Shown here in pieces: positions 8,439-17,728 of a stretch of DNA of 64,000 bases (the first letter of the stretch is position 1; each line of letters opens with the position of its first letter). Below the pieces are notes generated by a model. The model did not search any database, had not been told where the DNA came from, and saw only the letters and a list, made by a program, of their open reading frames with translations. Source of the DNA: Sporosarcina sp. ANT_H38 (GTDB taxonomy: Bacteria; Bacillota; Bacilli; Bacillales_A; Planococcaceae). The stretch lies in NCBI RefSeq assembly GCF_008369195.1, contig NZ_VOBC01000001.1:806001-870000 (forward strand). Direction: 5' to 3'. The position numbers and the translations under genes are program-made.

Positions 8439-9686
8439 ATGAGCGAAGTACAACTAAAAGGGAAAGTTGCTAAGGAAGTAAGTTATTCGTTAGTGAACAT
8501 TACAACCGACCAAAAGAACAAAGCACTGGCATTAATTGCAGACCAATTAATGGCCGATCAAACGGCCATTCTGACAGAAAATCAGAAAGACTTGGACGAT
8601 GGAAAAGCGAAAGGGCTAACTGACGCAATTCTTGACCGCATTCTGCTCACTGCAAAACGGATCGAAGACATGGCCTGTGCCATCCGTCTGTTAATGGGAT
8701 TACAGGATCCGATTGGGGAGATAGTGGAAACCATCGAAAAAGATAATGGATTGCTAATTGAAGTGAAACGGGTACCAATTGGCGTTATCGGTATGATTTA
8801 TGAAGCAAGACCGAATGTGACTGTTGACGCAGCGACGCTCGCTCTCAAGACGGGAAATGCCGTCATTTTACGAGGAAGTTCCTCCGCAAAATATTCGAAT
8901 ATGGCTCTTATAAAGGCAATTCACGAGGCTCTTGATAAAAGCGATATCCCGAAGGTATCCATCCAATTAATTGAAGATACAAGCAGGGAAACTGCAAAAG
9001 AACTGTTCCGGCTCAACGAATACTTGGACGTCCTTATACCAAGGGGTGGTAAAACACTTATTGAAACAGTAGTTCGTGAAGCGACAGTTCCAGTTATTCA
9101 AACAGGAGCGGGGAATTGTCATATCTATATTGACGAAACAGCAGAACAAGAAATGGCTATAGAAATCGCATTAAATGCTAAAATCCAGCGCCCATCTGTC
9201 TGCAATGCGATTGAGACAATCTTAGTCCATGATAAGTGGTTTGCACTGAATGGAAAGGGACTTATTGAAAAATTGCAGGAAAGTAATGTGCAGATTTTTG
9301 GGGATGAAACAGTCGTTCGAGAATGTGGAAATGTGCCAGCTGCAACCGAATCAGATTGGTCAACGGAATACCTTGGGTTAGCTGTCAGTATAAAAATAGT
9401 TTCAGGGATATCTGAGGCGATTGAGCATATCACGAAGTACGGAACAAAACATTCTGAAGCCATTATTACAAGTGACGAATTGAATGCGACAATTTTCCTG
9501 AATTACATCGATGCTGCTGCAGTATATCATAATGCTTCTACGCGATTTACGGACGGTTTTGAATTCGGTTATGGCGCGGAAATTGGAATCAGCACACAGA
9601 AATTACATGCGCGAGGTCCAATGGGGTTAAAAGCGTTGACGACAATAAAGTATGTCATCCGTGGGAACGGGCAAGTGCGAGTATAG
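8439..9686 (+). CDS. proA: Gamma-glutamyl phosphate reductase
   Basis: A 415-residue NADPH-dependent reductase making glutamate-5-semialdehyde, the second step of proline synthesis. It is an aldehyde-dehydrogenase-fold protein: [17 protein letters not shown] at 110-125, the cofactor segment [12 protein letters not shown], and the catalytic cysteine in [10 protein letters not shown] near residue 255. The length is standard. The ribosome binding site is AAGGGGG. It is cotranscribed with proB under the T-box. proC is not in the window. Confidence 0.95.
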   Translation: MSEVQLKGKVAKEVSYSLVNITTDQKNKALALIADQLMADQTAILTENQKDLDDGKAKGLTDAILDRILLTAKRIEDMACAIRLLMGLQDPIGEIVETIEKDNGLLIEVKRVPIGVIGMIYEARPNVTVDAATLALKTGNAVILRGSSSAKYSNMALIKAIHEALDKSDIPKVSIQLIEDTSRETAKELFRLNEYLDVLIPRGGKTLIETVVREATVPVIQTGAGNCHIYIDETAEQEMAIEIALNAKIQRPSVCNAIETILVHDKWFALNGKGLIEKLQESNVQIFGDETVVRECGNVPAATESDWSTEYLGLAVSIKIVSGISEAIEHITKYGTKHSEAIITSDELNATIFLNYIDAAAVYHNASTRFTDGFEFGYGAEIGISTQKLHARGPMGLKALTTIKYVIRGNGQVRV

Positions 9687-9701
9687 GGAGGTTGATAGGT
9701 T

Positions 9702-9729
9702 CGCGGGTATACTCCTCGACAAACGGGTA
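9702..9729 (+). repeat. Degenerate CGCGGGTA pair
   Basis: CGCGGGTA at 9702 and AAACGGGTA at 9721-9729 lie in register 20 bases apart, a decayed two-unit version of the arrays at 4216 and 5458. They fall between two convergent genes. Confidence 0.6.
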
Positions 9730-9756
9730 ACCCCTATCATTCACAGTGAACAACAT

Positions 9757-9790
9757 AAAAAAAGCCACGGAGATCAATCACTCCGCGGCT
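9757..9790 (-). terminator. Terminator of the LCP gene
   Basis: AGCCACGGAG (9763-9772) pairs with CTCCGCGGCT (9781-9790). On the minus strand the one odd pair becomes G-U and the stem is followed by seven Us (9757-9763), so it ends the minus-strand gene. It may also help end proA. Confidence 0.85.
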
Positions 9791-9794
9791 CCCT

Positions 9795-10727
9795 TTAATT
9801 CAATTCCAAATGCTGTTTCATAGCACTGGTAATTTCCAATAATTCAGTATCATCCATAATGTAATACCATATACCGTCGTTCATTCGCGTGCCTTCACCT
9901 TTTTCAAAATGAAGTTGTTCAACTTTATCAGCTGCGTCACGGTAGTCCTTCTGGATGTCTACCATTTCATCAAACGTCATATTCGTTGTCACATTATCAC
10001 CTAATGCATTGAAAACACTGCGGTATTTCAAGAGACTTTTCACAGAGGTTCCTTCGCGCAGTACGCCTTCAATCACCTGTTTCTGGCGGTCTTGACGGCC
10101 AAAATCACCACTCGGATCATCTTTACGCATCCGTACATAGGACAATGCTTCTTTACCGGTCAATGTGATATTACCAGCAGCGTATTGAATAGAATCCTGT
10201 GTAAATTCAAAAGGATTGTTAACGCTAACACCACCTACAGCATCCACAATTGATTGGAAACCTTCCATATTGACTTCCATAACATAGTCAATTGGAATAT
10301 CCAATAAATTCTCAACCGAATCCATCGACATTTGAATACCACCAAATGCATACGCATGATTCAGTTTATCTGTGGTACCATGACCGACAATTTCTGTATA
10401 CGTATCTCGTGGAATACTAACCATCTTTGTCGACTTCAACTTAGGATTGACTGCCATTACAATCATTGTATCCGAACGACCTTTATCCCCTTCGCGTTCA
10501 TCAACACCTAAAATAAGCACAGAGAATGGGTCCTGATTACGGAAAACAACTTCTTCTTCTCGCTTCTCGGACGATTCCCGGTCTATAGGTTTATACATAC
10601 CTTTCAACGTTGACGTCAAGTCAAAAAAGACACTAAATGCAAAGCAACCGATAATAAGGCCGATCACCGCAATAATCCAAGGCCATTTTTTACGTTTTTT
10701 TATTTTCTTACTATCTGTACGTTTCAT
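9795..10727 (-). CDS. LytR-CpsA-Psr (LCP) family cell-wall glycopolymer ligase
   Basis: A 310-residue membrane protein of the LCP family, which attaches teichoic acids or other anionic glycopolymers from polyprenyl-phosphate carriers to peptidoglycan. It has a lysine-rich cytosolic N-terminus, one transmembrane helix (about 19-40) and an extracellular LCP domain with the conserved arginines and aspartates in VDEREGDKGRSDTM, SIPRDTYTE and GRQDRQKQV. I start it at ATG 10727 because AGGAGGA sits just upstream; a longer frame has no such site. It has its own terminator and no wall-polymer genes next to it. Confidence 0.9.
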   Translation of the reverse strand: MKRTDSKKIKKRKKWPWIIAVIGLIIGCFAFSVFFDLTSTLKGMYKPIDRESSEKREEEVVFRNQDPFSVLILGVDEREGDKGRSDTMIVMAVNPKLKSTKMVSIPRDTYTEIVGHGTTDKLNHAYAFGGIQMSMDSVENLLDIPIDYVMEVNMEGFQSIVDAVGGVSVNNPFEFTQDSIQYAAGNITLTGKEALSYVRMRKDDPSGDFGRQDRQKQVIEGVLREGTSVKSLLKYRSVFNALGDNVTTNMTFDEMVDIQKDYRDAADKVEQLHFEKGEGTRMNDGIWYYIMDDTELLEITSAMKQHLELN

Positions 10728-10967
10728 TATATTTCCTCCAGTTGTTGTCAATCAAAAAAAGTGTCTCAAAAGCACTCTGTTTTAGACGTTATTCCTGCGA
10801 ACAAGTTTCATTGGCAATAAAAGAATATAAAATGCGGAATTTTGTTACTATATTGCCGATAAATATTTCAATCAAATTTTCTATTTCAATTATTTAGATT
10901 GAATGTCAAGTTATTCATGTATATAATTACTAGATATATTATACTTAAAATAGAATGGATGATACCT

Positions 10968-11771
10968 ATGCTAAAAGAATCAATTGAATTTCGAAATAAC
11001 GTAAAAATATACGGTGAGGGAACAAAAACGATAATGTTTGCACACGGATTTGGCTGTGATCAGCAAGTTTGGAACAGAATCACACCTGCATTTGAACAGG
11101 ACTTTAAAATAGTTCTTTTTGATTACGTTGGATCTGGCCATTCAGATAAAAGTGCGTATAAGAGTGAAAGATATAGCAATCCTGCAGGGTATGCTTCAGA
11201 TATACTAGAAATTTGTGAAGCTTTTGAGTTAACCAATATCATATTTGTCGGTCATTCCATTAGCGGGATGATTGGATTACTGGCATCTATCCAGAAGCCC
11301 GAGTTGTTTGACAGGCTTTGTCTTATAAGCCCATCACCGCGTTACATAAACGAACCGGGTTATCCGGGTGGTTTTGAAATAGAGGATATTAACGAATTAC
11401 TGGAAATGATGGAGAAAAACTACAAGGAATGGGTGAAATATTTGGCGCCTGTTGCTTCAAAAAATCCTAGTCGGCCAGAGTTAACGGAAGAATTCGAAGT
11501 TATGTTAATGTCAAATGATCAATTAATCGTTAGGCAATTTTGTGAAATGACCTTTAACATTGATGTCCGAAGTGAACTAACTAAAGTAGTCAGACCATCA
11601 CTCATTCTTCAGACAAAAGAAGATTCTATAGTACCTATTGAGATTGGTGAGTATTTGCATTCGCATATCGCTAACAGCAACTATATATTAATGGAGGCTA
11701 CTGGCCATAATCCGCATTTAAGCGCTCCTACTGAAACAATTCAGCATATTAAACATTTTATTAAGGGATAA
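10968..11771 (+). CDS. rsbQ: RsbQ-type alpha/beta hydrolase
   Basis: About 267 residues, closely resembling Bacillus RsbQ, the hydrolase required by the PAS phosphatase RsbP for energy-stress signalling. Conserved stretches include HGFGCDQQVWN, FDYVGSGHSD and LLEMMEKNY. The triad is the serine of GHSISG, the aspartate of TKEDSIVP and the histidine of TGHNPH. The start is probably ATG 10968 (MLKESIEF aligns with the RsbQ N-terminus); ATG 10959 is also possible. The gene is followed by a PAS-GGDEF gene, not an RsbP phosphatase: the partner output has been exchanged. The natural ligand of RsbQ is unknown. Confidence 0.88.
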   Translation: MLKESIEFRNNVKIYGEGTKTIMFAHGFGCDQQVWNRITPAFEQDFKIVLFDYVGSGHSDKSAYKSERYSNPAGYASDILEICEAFELTNIIFVGHSISGMIGLLASIQKPELFDRLCLISPSPRYINEPGYPGGFEIEDINELLEMMEKNYKEWVKYLAPVASKNPSRPELTEEFEVMLMSNDQLIVRQFCEMTFNIDVRSELTKVVRPSLILQTKEDSIVPIEIGEYLHSHIANSNYILMEATGHNPHLSAPTETIQHIKHFIKG

Positions 11772-11804
11772 AGACAGCTTAGGAATGGTGCAGGAGGTTG
11801 AAAA

Positions 11805-12767
11805 ATGGATGATCAGCTAAATTTCGCCCCGTGTGGCTATCTAACTATGGACCGTAATGGTTATATATTTGAGATGAATGCCACGCTCCAAAAAATGTTG
11901 GGACAACAAGAATTAGAATGGAATGGACAACATATTCACTCGCTATTAACGACGCCATCTCGTATTTATTATCAAACTTATTTCCTACCATTATTAGATA
12001 TTAATGGAGATGTAAATGAAATCTATTTGACATTGAAAAGTACAACGGGGAAAATTCCAGTTCTTATGAATGCCATTGAACGTAAAATAGAACACGAAAC
12101 GCGAATTGAGTGCGTTATTGTAGAAATGAAAATTAGAGATGAATATGAAAATGAACTTATTCAAGAAAGACGTAATGCTGAAAGTGTTGTTCAGAAGACA
12201 GACAAAGCCTATGAGGGCTTACAGCAATTATTAAAAGAAGTAGAGTGTAAAAAAAATGAGCTTGAGACCATCAATGAAAAACTAAAAGTGCTCGCTTTAA
12301 CAGATTCACTCACAGGATTAAAGAATAGAAGATACTTTGAAGAACAGTTATTGCTATTCATCGAGTCATACACAACTTCCCACATACCTTTTTCACTATT
12401 GGCCATAGATATTGATCATTTCAAACGTATAAATGATACTTTTGGTCATCCAATTGGAGATCTTGTCTTACAAGAAGTTTCGTTAATTTTACAAGAGTCG
12501 AAACGGCCTCACGATATAGTCGCTAGGATAGGCGGAGAAGAATTCATCATATTATTGCCGGAAACAAATCTAGAAAAAGCCTTTGACATTGCAGAATTGA
12601 CAAGGAAAAGATTTGAACTGTTTGAATGGTCTTATACTCCTTTAACAATCAGTTCAGGGGTGACAATGGTTAGGCAAGGAGATACGACTACAACAATAAT
12701 TAGAAGAACAGACGCTACCCTTTATGCATCTAAGAATGCGGGCAGAAATATAGTTTCTATTGGATGA
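11805..12767 (+). CDS. PAS-GGDEF diguanylate cyclase, likely RsbQ partner
   Basis: 320 residues. An N-terminal PAS domain (about 5-110; APCGYLTMDRNGYIFEMN) leads through a coiled coil (about 115-165) into a GGDEF domain (165-318). The active-site motif is GGEEF (243-247), and the product-inhibition I-site RxxD is present as RPHD (234-237) at the standard five-residue spacing, so the protein should make cyclic di-GMP from two GTP and be feedback-inhibited. No membrane segment is seen. It is 33 bases after the rsbQ-like gene with an AGGAGG site, so the hydrolase product probably acts on this PAS domain, by analogy with RsbQ-RsbP (inference). Confidence 0.9.
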   Translation: MDDQLNFAPCGYLTMDRNGYIFEMNATLQKMLGQQELEWNGQHIHSLLTTPSRIYYQTYFLPLLDINGDVNEIYLTLKSTTGKIPVLMNAIERKIEHETRIECVIVEMKIRDEYENELIQERRNAESVVQKTDKAYEGLQQLLKEVECKKNELETINEKLKVLALTDSLTGLKNRRYFEEQLLLFIESYTTSHIPFSLLAIDIDHFKRINDTFGHPIGDLVLQEVSLILQESKRPHDIVARIGGEEFIILLPETNLEKAFDIAELTRKRFELFEWSYTPLTISSGVTMVRQGDTTTTIIRRTDATLYASKNAGRNIVSIG

Positions 12768-12780
12768 ACGAATATCACTG

Positions 12781-12811
12781 CCCCAGGTAGTCAAAACATA
12801 CTTGGGGTTTT
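12781..12811 (+). terminator. Hairpin between the two cyclic-di-GMP genes
   Basis: CCCCAGGTA (12781-12789) pairs with TACTTGGGG (12799-12807), followed by TTTT. It would end or attenuate the rsbQ/diguanylate cyclase transcript before the HD-GYP gene. Confidence 0.7.
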
Positions 12812-12893
12812 AGTGTTTGATAAAACAGTATCCGTTATCAAATCAAAGACTTGGAAAATGATACTAAACGATGTTTGTAGAAGGGAATTAACG

Positions 12894-14048
12894 ATGAATA
12901 ACCAAAGGGAAATATTAAATAATAAAGTTCACAAAGACCTGCAATCAGATCGGATACTGGGTGTCATATTTGAATACATGGCAAAAGTATCAATGGAAAA
13001 TGATTTAGAAAAATCATTGATGATATTAGCCGATTTAGGAAAAAAACTTGTGGTAGCCGATCGTTGCTCTGTCTGGTTGTATGACACTTCGAAACAAACG
13101 ATATGGACCGTCGCAGCGCATGGCATTGAAAAAGTAATTATTCCGCAGGAAAGCGGATTTGTCGGTCATAGTATAGCAACCGGAAAAATCATCATCGTTG
13201 AGGATGCCTATTTGGATGAGCGATTTAACCAGGAAATTGATATTGAAACGGGATATAGAACGTGTTCAGTCCTCTGTATTCCTTTCCATAACAGCAATGG
13301 AACTGTAATTGGTGCATTTCAAGCGATAAATGAAATGACTGCTCAAGGTACTTTTAGTGAAAAAGATAGTGAAATATTAGGTTTAGCTGCTACGTATGCC
13401 GGTAAGTCCCTTGAGTCTGCAATTCTGTTAAAAGAAATTATCGAAACGCAAAAAGAAATGCTTGAGACTTTGGGCGAAATCGGGGAAAGTCGTTCCCAGG
13501 AAACGGGAAATCATGTGAAGCGTGTTGCATTATATTCTTATTTACTAGCTAAACTAGCTGGCATTTCTGAAGAAAAAGCCAACCTTTTGAGAGATGCATC
13601 ACCTATGCATGACATTGGTAAAGTAGCGATCCCTGACAGCATATTGCTAAAACCAGGCAAGTTAACAGTGGAAGAATTCGAAATCATGAAACAACATACG
13701 ATCATAGGTTACAATATTTTTAAAAATTCTCAACGCGATTTACTTCGCACTGCGGCAATTATTGCGTATGAGCACCATGAAAAATGGGATGGCACAGGAT
13801 ATCCAAATGGCTTAAAGGGTGAAGCGATTCATATTTTTGGACGAATTACTGCAGTTGCAGATGTTTTTGATGCACTGGGCAGCGACCGTGTTTATAAAAA
13901 AGCTTGGAAAATTGAACAGATTGTTGCGTATATGTCCGAGCAACAGGGGAAGTTTTTCGATCCGATATTGACGCAACTGTTTCTTAACAATCTTAAATTA
14001 TTTATCGCAATTCGGGACCAGCACAGTGATGTGGATAGGAGAAATTAA
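12894..14048 (+). CDS. GAF-HD-GYP cyclic di-GMP phosphodiesterase
   Basis: 384 residues. A GAF sensor domain (about 30-190) precedes an HD-GYP domain (205-375) with the metal-binding HDIGK, the HHEKWDGTGYP signature and ADVFDAL. HD-GYP enzymes degrade cyclic di-GMP to GMP, so this opposes the cyclase upstream. I start it at ATG 12894, preceded by GAAGGGA; an upstream TTG would add 27 unlikely residues. Its stop overlaps the start of the next gene (TAATG), which means tight translational coupling to the adenylate cyclase. Confidence 0.9.
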   Translation: MNNQREILNNKVHKDLQSDRILGVIFEYMAKVSMENDLEKSLMILADLGKKLVVADRCSVWLYDTSKQTIWTVAAHGIEKVIIPQESGFVGHSIATGKIIIVEDAYLDERFNQEIDIETGYRTCSVLCIPFHNSNGTVIGAFQAINEMTAQGTFSEKDSEILGLAATYAGKSLESAILLKEIIETQKEMLETLGEIGESRSQETGNHVKRVALYSYLLAKLAGISEEKANLLRDASPMHDIGKVAIPDSILLKPGKLTVEEFEIMKQHTIIGYNIFKNSQRDLLRTAAIIAYEHHEKWDGTGYPNGLKGEAIHIFGRITAVADVFDALGSDRVYKKAWKIEQIVAYMSEQQGKFFDPILTQLFLNNLKLFIAIRDQHSDVDRRN

Positions 14049-15847
14049 TGCGAAAAACAATCTGTTTTCAAGAAGAAAGAGTATTTAACATACCAATTGA
14101 GCAAATGTGGTCCTTGCTTGAAGACACCAATCAGTTGAATAAATATATAGGTTTGTTTCCAGTCCGATTTTCCCCTTTTACCCATGAAAATGGATCTCTC
14201 GTTCGACAGTCACGGGCAAAAGTATTTGGAGTGATAGAGATAGCCTGGCGTGAAAATGTATTTGAATGGATCAAACAGCAATCCTATTCAATAGAACGTG
14301 TGTATATAACAGGCCCAGCCGAGCGTGTGCTTTGGAAGGTTATTTTAGAACCACAAGGTGAAAGTAGAACTTTGTTAAGACTGAAAGGCGAGTTTACATA
14401 CCGCAATCTACTGGGCCGGCTTATCATGAAAGTGAATACAATTCCTCAATTAAGGAGGACTTTCCTTTATGCGTTGAAATTGGAGGGGAAAAGTGAAGTC
14501 ACAACAATTTTGCCACAAGCTAGGCGGACAGCTATTGTACAGAAGGAACATTTGGGGAGATTAACCGCAAAGCTTTACTCCGCCATCAGTAATAAGAAAA
14601 TGGTTGAAGAATTTATACAAACAATTGAGATGGGCAATGATAATGATGTGACGAGTATGAAGCCTCTACTATGGGCAGAGACTCATCAATATGATCGAAG
14701 GCAGACAGTCGAACTTTTTCTTGTCGCTACAAAAGTAGGGATTCTGGATCAAGAGTGGAGTCTAATGTGCCCCAATTGCCGAGTACCAAAAAGTCAGACG
14801 AATACGCTTAGACAACTAGATGATACAGTGCATTGTGATCTATGTGGAGTTGATTATGAAATCGATTTTGATCGCTATGTCGAGATGCGCTTTACTGTTA
14901 ACCCGAGTATACGGCAAGCGAGTCAGGAGTTATTCTGTATAAATGGGCCAATGAACTCTCCGCATATAGTCGCTCAATTTCGAATTCCGGGTAACTCGTC
15001 AAAGGAACTGAAATTGCCCGATTGGGATCAAAAACTGCGCTTACGCGTATTGAAGTTTAATTATACAGCTATCATTTATGAAGAAACGGATGACACCAAG
15101 TCACAATTGACAATTACAGAATCGGGAATCGCTGAAAAAGAAGTCGCTAAAACACGTTTCATGCAAGTAGAAAATCGTACTAGTCAAGAACTTGTTTTGG
15201 TAATAGAAGAAGTGGAGTGGGACCGATTTGCACTGACAGCAACTGAAGTAACTTCTCTTCAACTGTTTCGAGATTTGTTTGCGAAAGAAGTGTTATCGCC
15301 CGACCAGCAGATTGGCATTGGAAAAATGACCATTTTATTTACAGATTTAAAAGGGTCAACCCTACTTTATGAATCTATTGGAGATGCACTTGCTTATTCA
15401 GATGTGAAAAAGCATTTTGATTTTTTGAAAAAATATATTCAAGATAATAATGGCACTGTTGTTAAAACAATTGGCGATTCTGTTATGGCTGCATTCATTC
15501 GAGATAAGGATGCTTTTAATGCTGCCATTACGATACAGAAAAACATTCATTTGTTAAATGAAAATATATCACAAGCCGTGCAAGTGAAAATTGGGTTTCA
15601 CACTGGTCCTGTTATCGCTGTAAACGCAAATGAAATCCTCGATTATTTTGGGCGTACAGTGAATATGGCTGCACGAATCCAACAGCAAAGTGAGGGCAGT
15701 GATATTGTCATCAGTGAAAATGACTATCGAGATTTACTTGAGTCATCCGATATCTCACTACACGACACTTCTATTGAAATCGAATCTTTAACTAAACAAT
15801 TACACGGTGTAGATGGCGATACTTCATTAATAAGAATTCGATTATAA
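14048..15847 (+). CDS. Class III adenylate cyclase with SRPBCC N-terminus
   Basis: 599 residues. An SRPBCC-type lipid/ligand-binding domain (1-165), a middle region with a zinc ribbon (CPNC...CDLC, about 240-275) resembling DUF5939, and a C-terminal class III nucleotidyl cyclase domain (about 420-590). The metal aspartates are in FTDLKGST (D433) and IGDSVMA (D477); transition-state residues N539 and R543 are in NMAARI. The specificity pair is K474 and D532 (DYFGRTVN), the adenylate rather than guanylate pattern. So it should make cAMP, rare in Bacillales. It overlaps the HD-GYP gene by one base. The ligand of the SRPBCC domain is unknown. Confidence 0.88.
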   Translation: MRKTICFQEERVFNIPIEQMWSLLEDTNQLNKYIGLFPVRFSPFTHENGSLVRQSRAKVFGVIEIAWRENVFEWIKQQSYSIERVYITGPAERVLWKVILEPQGESRTLLRLKGEFTYRNLLGRLIMKVNTIPQLRRTFLYALKLEGKSEVTTILPQARRTAIVQKEHLGRLTAKLYSAISNKKMVEEFIQTIEMGNDNDVTSMKPLLWAETHQYDRRQTVELFLVATKVGILDQEWSLMCPNCRVPKSQTNTLRQLDDTVHCDLCGVDYEIDFDRYVEMRFTVNPSIRQASQELFCINGPMNSPHIVAQFRIPGNSSKELKLPDWDQKLRLRVLKFNYTAIIYEETDDTKSQLTITESGIAEKEVAKTRFMQVENRTSQELVLVIEEVEWDRFALTATEVTSLQLFRDLFAKEVLSPDQQIGIGKMTILFTDLKGSTLLYESIGDALAYSDVKKHFDFLKKYIQDNNGTVVKTIGDSVMAAFIRDKDAFNAAITIQKNIHLLNENISQAVQVKIGFHTGPVIAVNANEILDYFGRTVNMAARIQQQSEGSDIVISENDYRDLLESSDISLHDTSIEIESLTKQLHGVDGDTSLIRIRL

Positions 15848-15877
15848 TATTTGGAAACGACTTCAGGAGGTACTTCA

Positions 15878-17386
15878 TTGGGAGATAAAATACGATTACG
15901 CCTGGTATTGACAGGGATATTATTGGGGATATTGATGGCTGCAATGGATAACACGATTGTAGCGACAGCGCTCGGTTCGATATTGGGAGATTTGGGCGGT
16001 GTGGACAGCTACATTTGGATTACATCTGCTTATGCGGTAGCTGTTCTTGCAGGGATGCCGATTTTCGGGAAATTATCCGATATGTATGGACGAAAACGGT
16101 TCTTTTTATTTGGTATCATTGTTTTCTTAATCGGTTCTGCTCTTTGTGGATTGGCGCAAACGGTTCCGCAGCTTGCTGTATTCCGTGCGATCCAAGGTAT
16201 TGGGGGAGGGGCTTTATTGCCAATCGCATTCACGATTGTTTTCGATGTATTCCCTCCTGAACAGCGTGGGAAAATGACAGGGCTTCTTGGCGCAGTATTT
16301 GGCGCTTCAAGTGTTCTGGGACCTTTGCTTGGAGCTTGGATTACCGAATCAATTAGCTGGCACTGGGTATTTTACGTCAATATTCCAATTGGTGCGATTT
16401 CATTATTCTTAATCATTCGTTATTATAAGGAAGCTGCACAACCAATCAAGCAAAAGATAGACTGGCTTGGTGCAATTACACTTGTTACGGCCGTCGTCAG
16501 CTTGATGTTCGGACTGGAGTTGGGTGGAAAAACGTTTGAGTGGTCATCATGGCAGATTATTTCGCTTTTTAGTATATTTGCCCTCTTTTTCATTGTCTTC
16601 ATATGGGCTGAAACCAAAGCGAAAGAACCAATTATTTCGTTTTGGATGTTCAAGAACAGACTTTTTGCATCATCCCAGGCGCTGGCTTTCTTATATGGAG
16701 CTACATTTATTGGCTTGACGATTTTCATACCTCTTTTTGTGCAGGCCGTATACGGTGGATCTGCCACAAATGCGGGAATCATTCTTATGCCTATGCTTCT
16801 TGGCTCGGTCGCTGGGAGTGCACTTGGAGGAATATTGCAGACGAAAACATCGTATCGCAACATCATGGTGATTTCGGTTATTGCTTATTCAATCGGTATG
16901 GTGTTAATGAGTACGATTTCACCTGAGACGTCGCGAATAGCCTTATCCCTATTTATGGTACTTGTCGGCTTTGGTGTAGGTTTTTCATTTTCATTACTAC
17001 CTGCAGCATCGATGCATGAAATGGACTATCGCTATAGAGGATCAGCAAACGCAACGAACTCATTTTTCCGTTCGTTAGGTCTTGCATTAGGTATTACAAT
17101 TTTCGGTGCGATTCAAACAAAATTGCTAACAAGCGAAATGACCACTGGTTTTGCAAAACTTGGTGGAAGCGGGCAAGGAGGGCCGGAATCACTTGGTAAT
17201 ATCCAAACTGTATTTCAGCCTGAAACTCGCGCAAACATCCCGCCAGATATATTGGATGTGATTGTAAACGCAATGTCCACATCCATCTCGGCTACTTATC
17301 TATGGTCACTTATTCCAGTAGGAATTGCAGTTATTGCCGTTTTCTATATGGGAAATGAGAGATTAGATGTAACTAAAAAACAGTAA
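15878..17386 (+). CDS. MFS drug exporter, DHA2 (EmrB/QacA) family
   Basis: About 502 residues with 14 predicted transmembrane helices, the DHA2 layout. Motif A is GKLSDMYGRKRFF between helices 2 and 3, and motif C-type GAVFGASSVLGPLLGAW is in helix 5; MDNTIVATAL in helix 1 is typical of EmrB/QacA proton-drug antiporters. I use TTG 15878, eight bases after AGGAGG. It closely follows the cyclase gene and ends at a strong terminator. Substrates cannot be predicted. Confidence 0.9.
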   Translation: MGDKIRLRLVLTGILLGILMAAMDNTIVATALGSILGDLGGVDSYIWITSAYAVAVLAGMPIFGKLSDMYGRKRFFLFGIIVFLIGSALCGLAQTVPQLAVFRAIQGIGGGALLPIAFTIVFDVFPPEQRGKMTGLLGAVFGASSVLGPLLGAWITESISWHWVFYVNIPIGAISLFLIIRYYKEAAQPIKQKIDWLGAITLVTAVVSLMFGLELGGKTFEWSSWQIISLFSIFALFFIVFIWAETKAKEPIISFWMFKNRLFASSQALAFLYGATFIGLTIFIPLFVQAVYGGSATNAGIILMPMLLGSVAGSALGGILQTKTSYRNIMVISVIAYSIGMVLMSTISPETSRIALSLFMVLVGFGVGFSFSLLPAASMHEMDYRYRGSANATNSFFRSLGLALGITIFGAIQTKLLTSEMTTGFAKLGGSGQGGPESLGNIQTVFQPETRANIPPDILDVIVNAMSTSISATYLWSLIPVGIAVIAVFYMGNERLDVTKKQ

Positions 17387-17390
17387 AGCA

Positions 17391-17437
17391 AAAAAGCTGT
17401 CACATCCATTTCACAATGGATGTGACAGCTTTTTTCT
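17391..17437. terminator. Strong bidirectional terminator
   Basis: A perfect 20-bp stem (17391-17410 with 17415-17434, core GCTGTCACATCCATT) with a 4-nt loop, flanked by A-rich and T-rich tracts. It serves the convergent MFS gene and the minus-strand DUF3006-like gene. Confidence 0.92.
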
Positions 17438-17462
17438 AAGGTTTATTCAGTTGCTACTTTAA

Positions 17463-17726
17463 TTAGCTTCGCTTAAAACGACTGTTTTTTTTTGATTTCA
17501 GTCGGTGCAATCTGTCATTTACTTCTTGTTTCATTTCCGCAGTTTTTCCTTCGTCTATTTGGAATGAAGTGATTTCATCCCCTTGGATTTCGACTAAAAA
17601 CCATGTGCCGGGTGCACTGCTGGAAGGTATTGTAGAAATGTCGACATGGAATTCTTTCTGCAGTTCTTCAACTAAAAGAAGTGCTTTTTCGTTGTCTGTA
17701 AACCGATCAAGATATGCTGAATACAT
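17463..17726 (-). CDS. DUF3006-like small protein
   Basis: 87 residues starting MYSAYLDRFTDNEKALLLVEE, with a beta-rich middle (GTWFLVEIQGDEIT) and a charged helical end. The pattern fits DUF3006, small proteins commonly encoded beside ComEC-like metallo-beta-lactamase proteins in Firmicutes. ATG 17726 lies two bases after the stop of the upstream lipoprotein gene and its AGGAGG overlaps that gene's end, so the two are translationally coupled. No biochemical function is known. Confidence 0.75.
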   Translation of the reverse strand: MYSAYLDRFTDNEKALLLVEELQKEFHVDISTIPSSSAPGTWFLVEIQGDEITSFQIDEGKTAEMKQEVNDRLHRLKSKKNSRFKRS

Positions 17727-17728
17727 AA

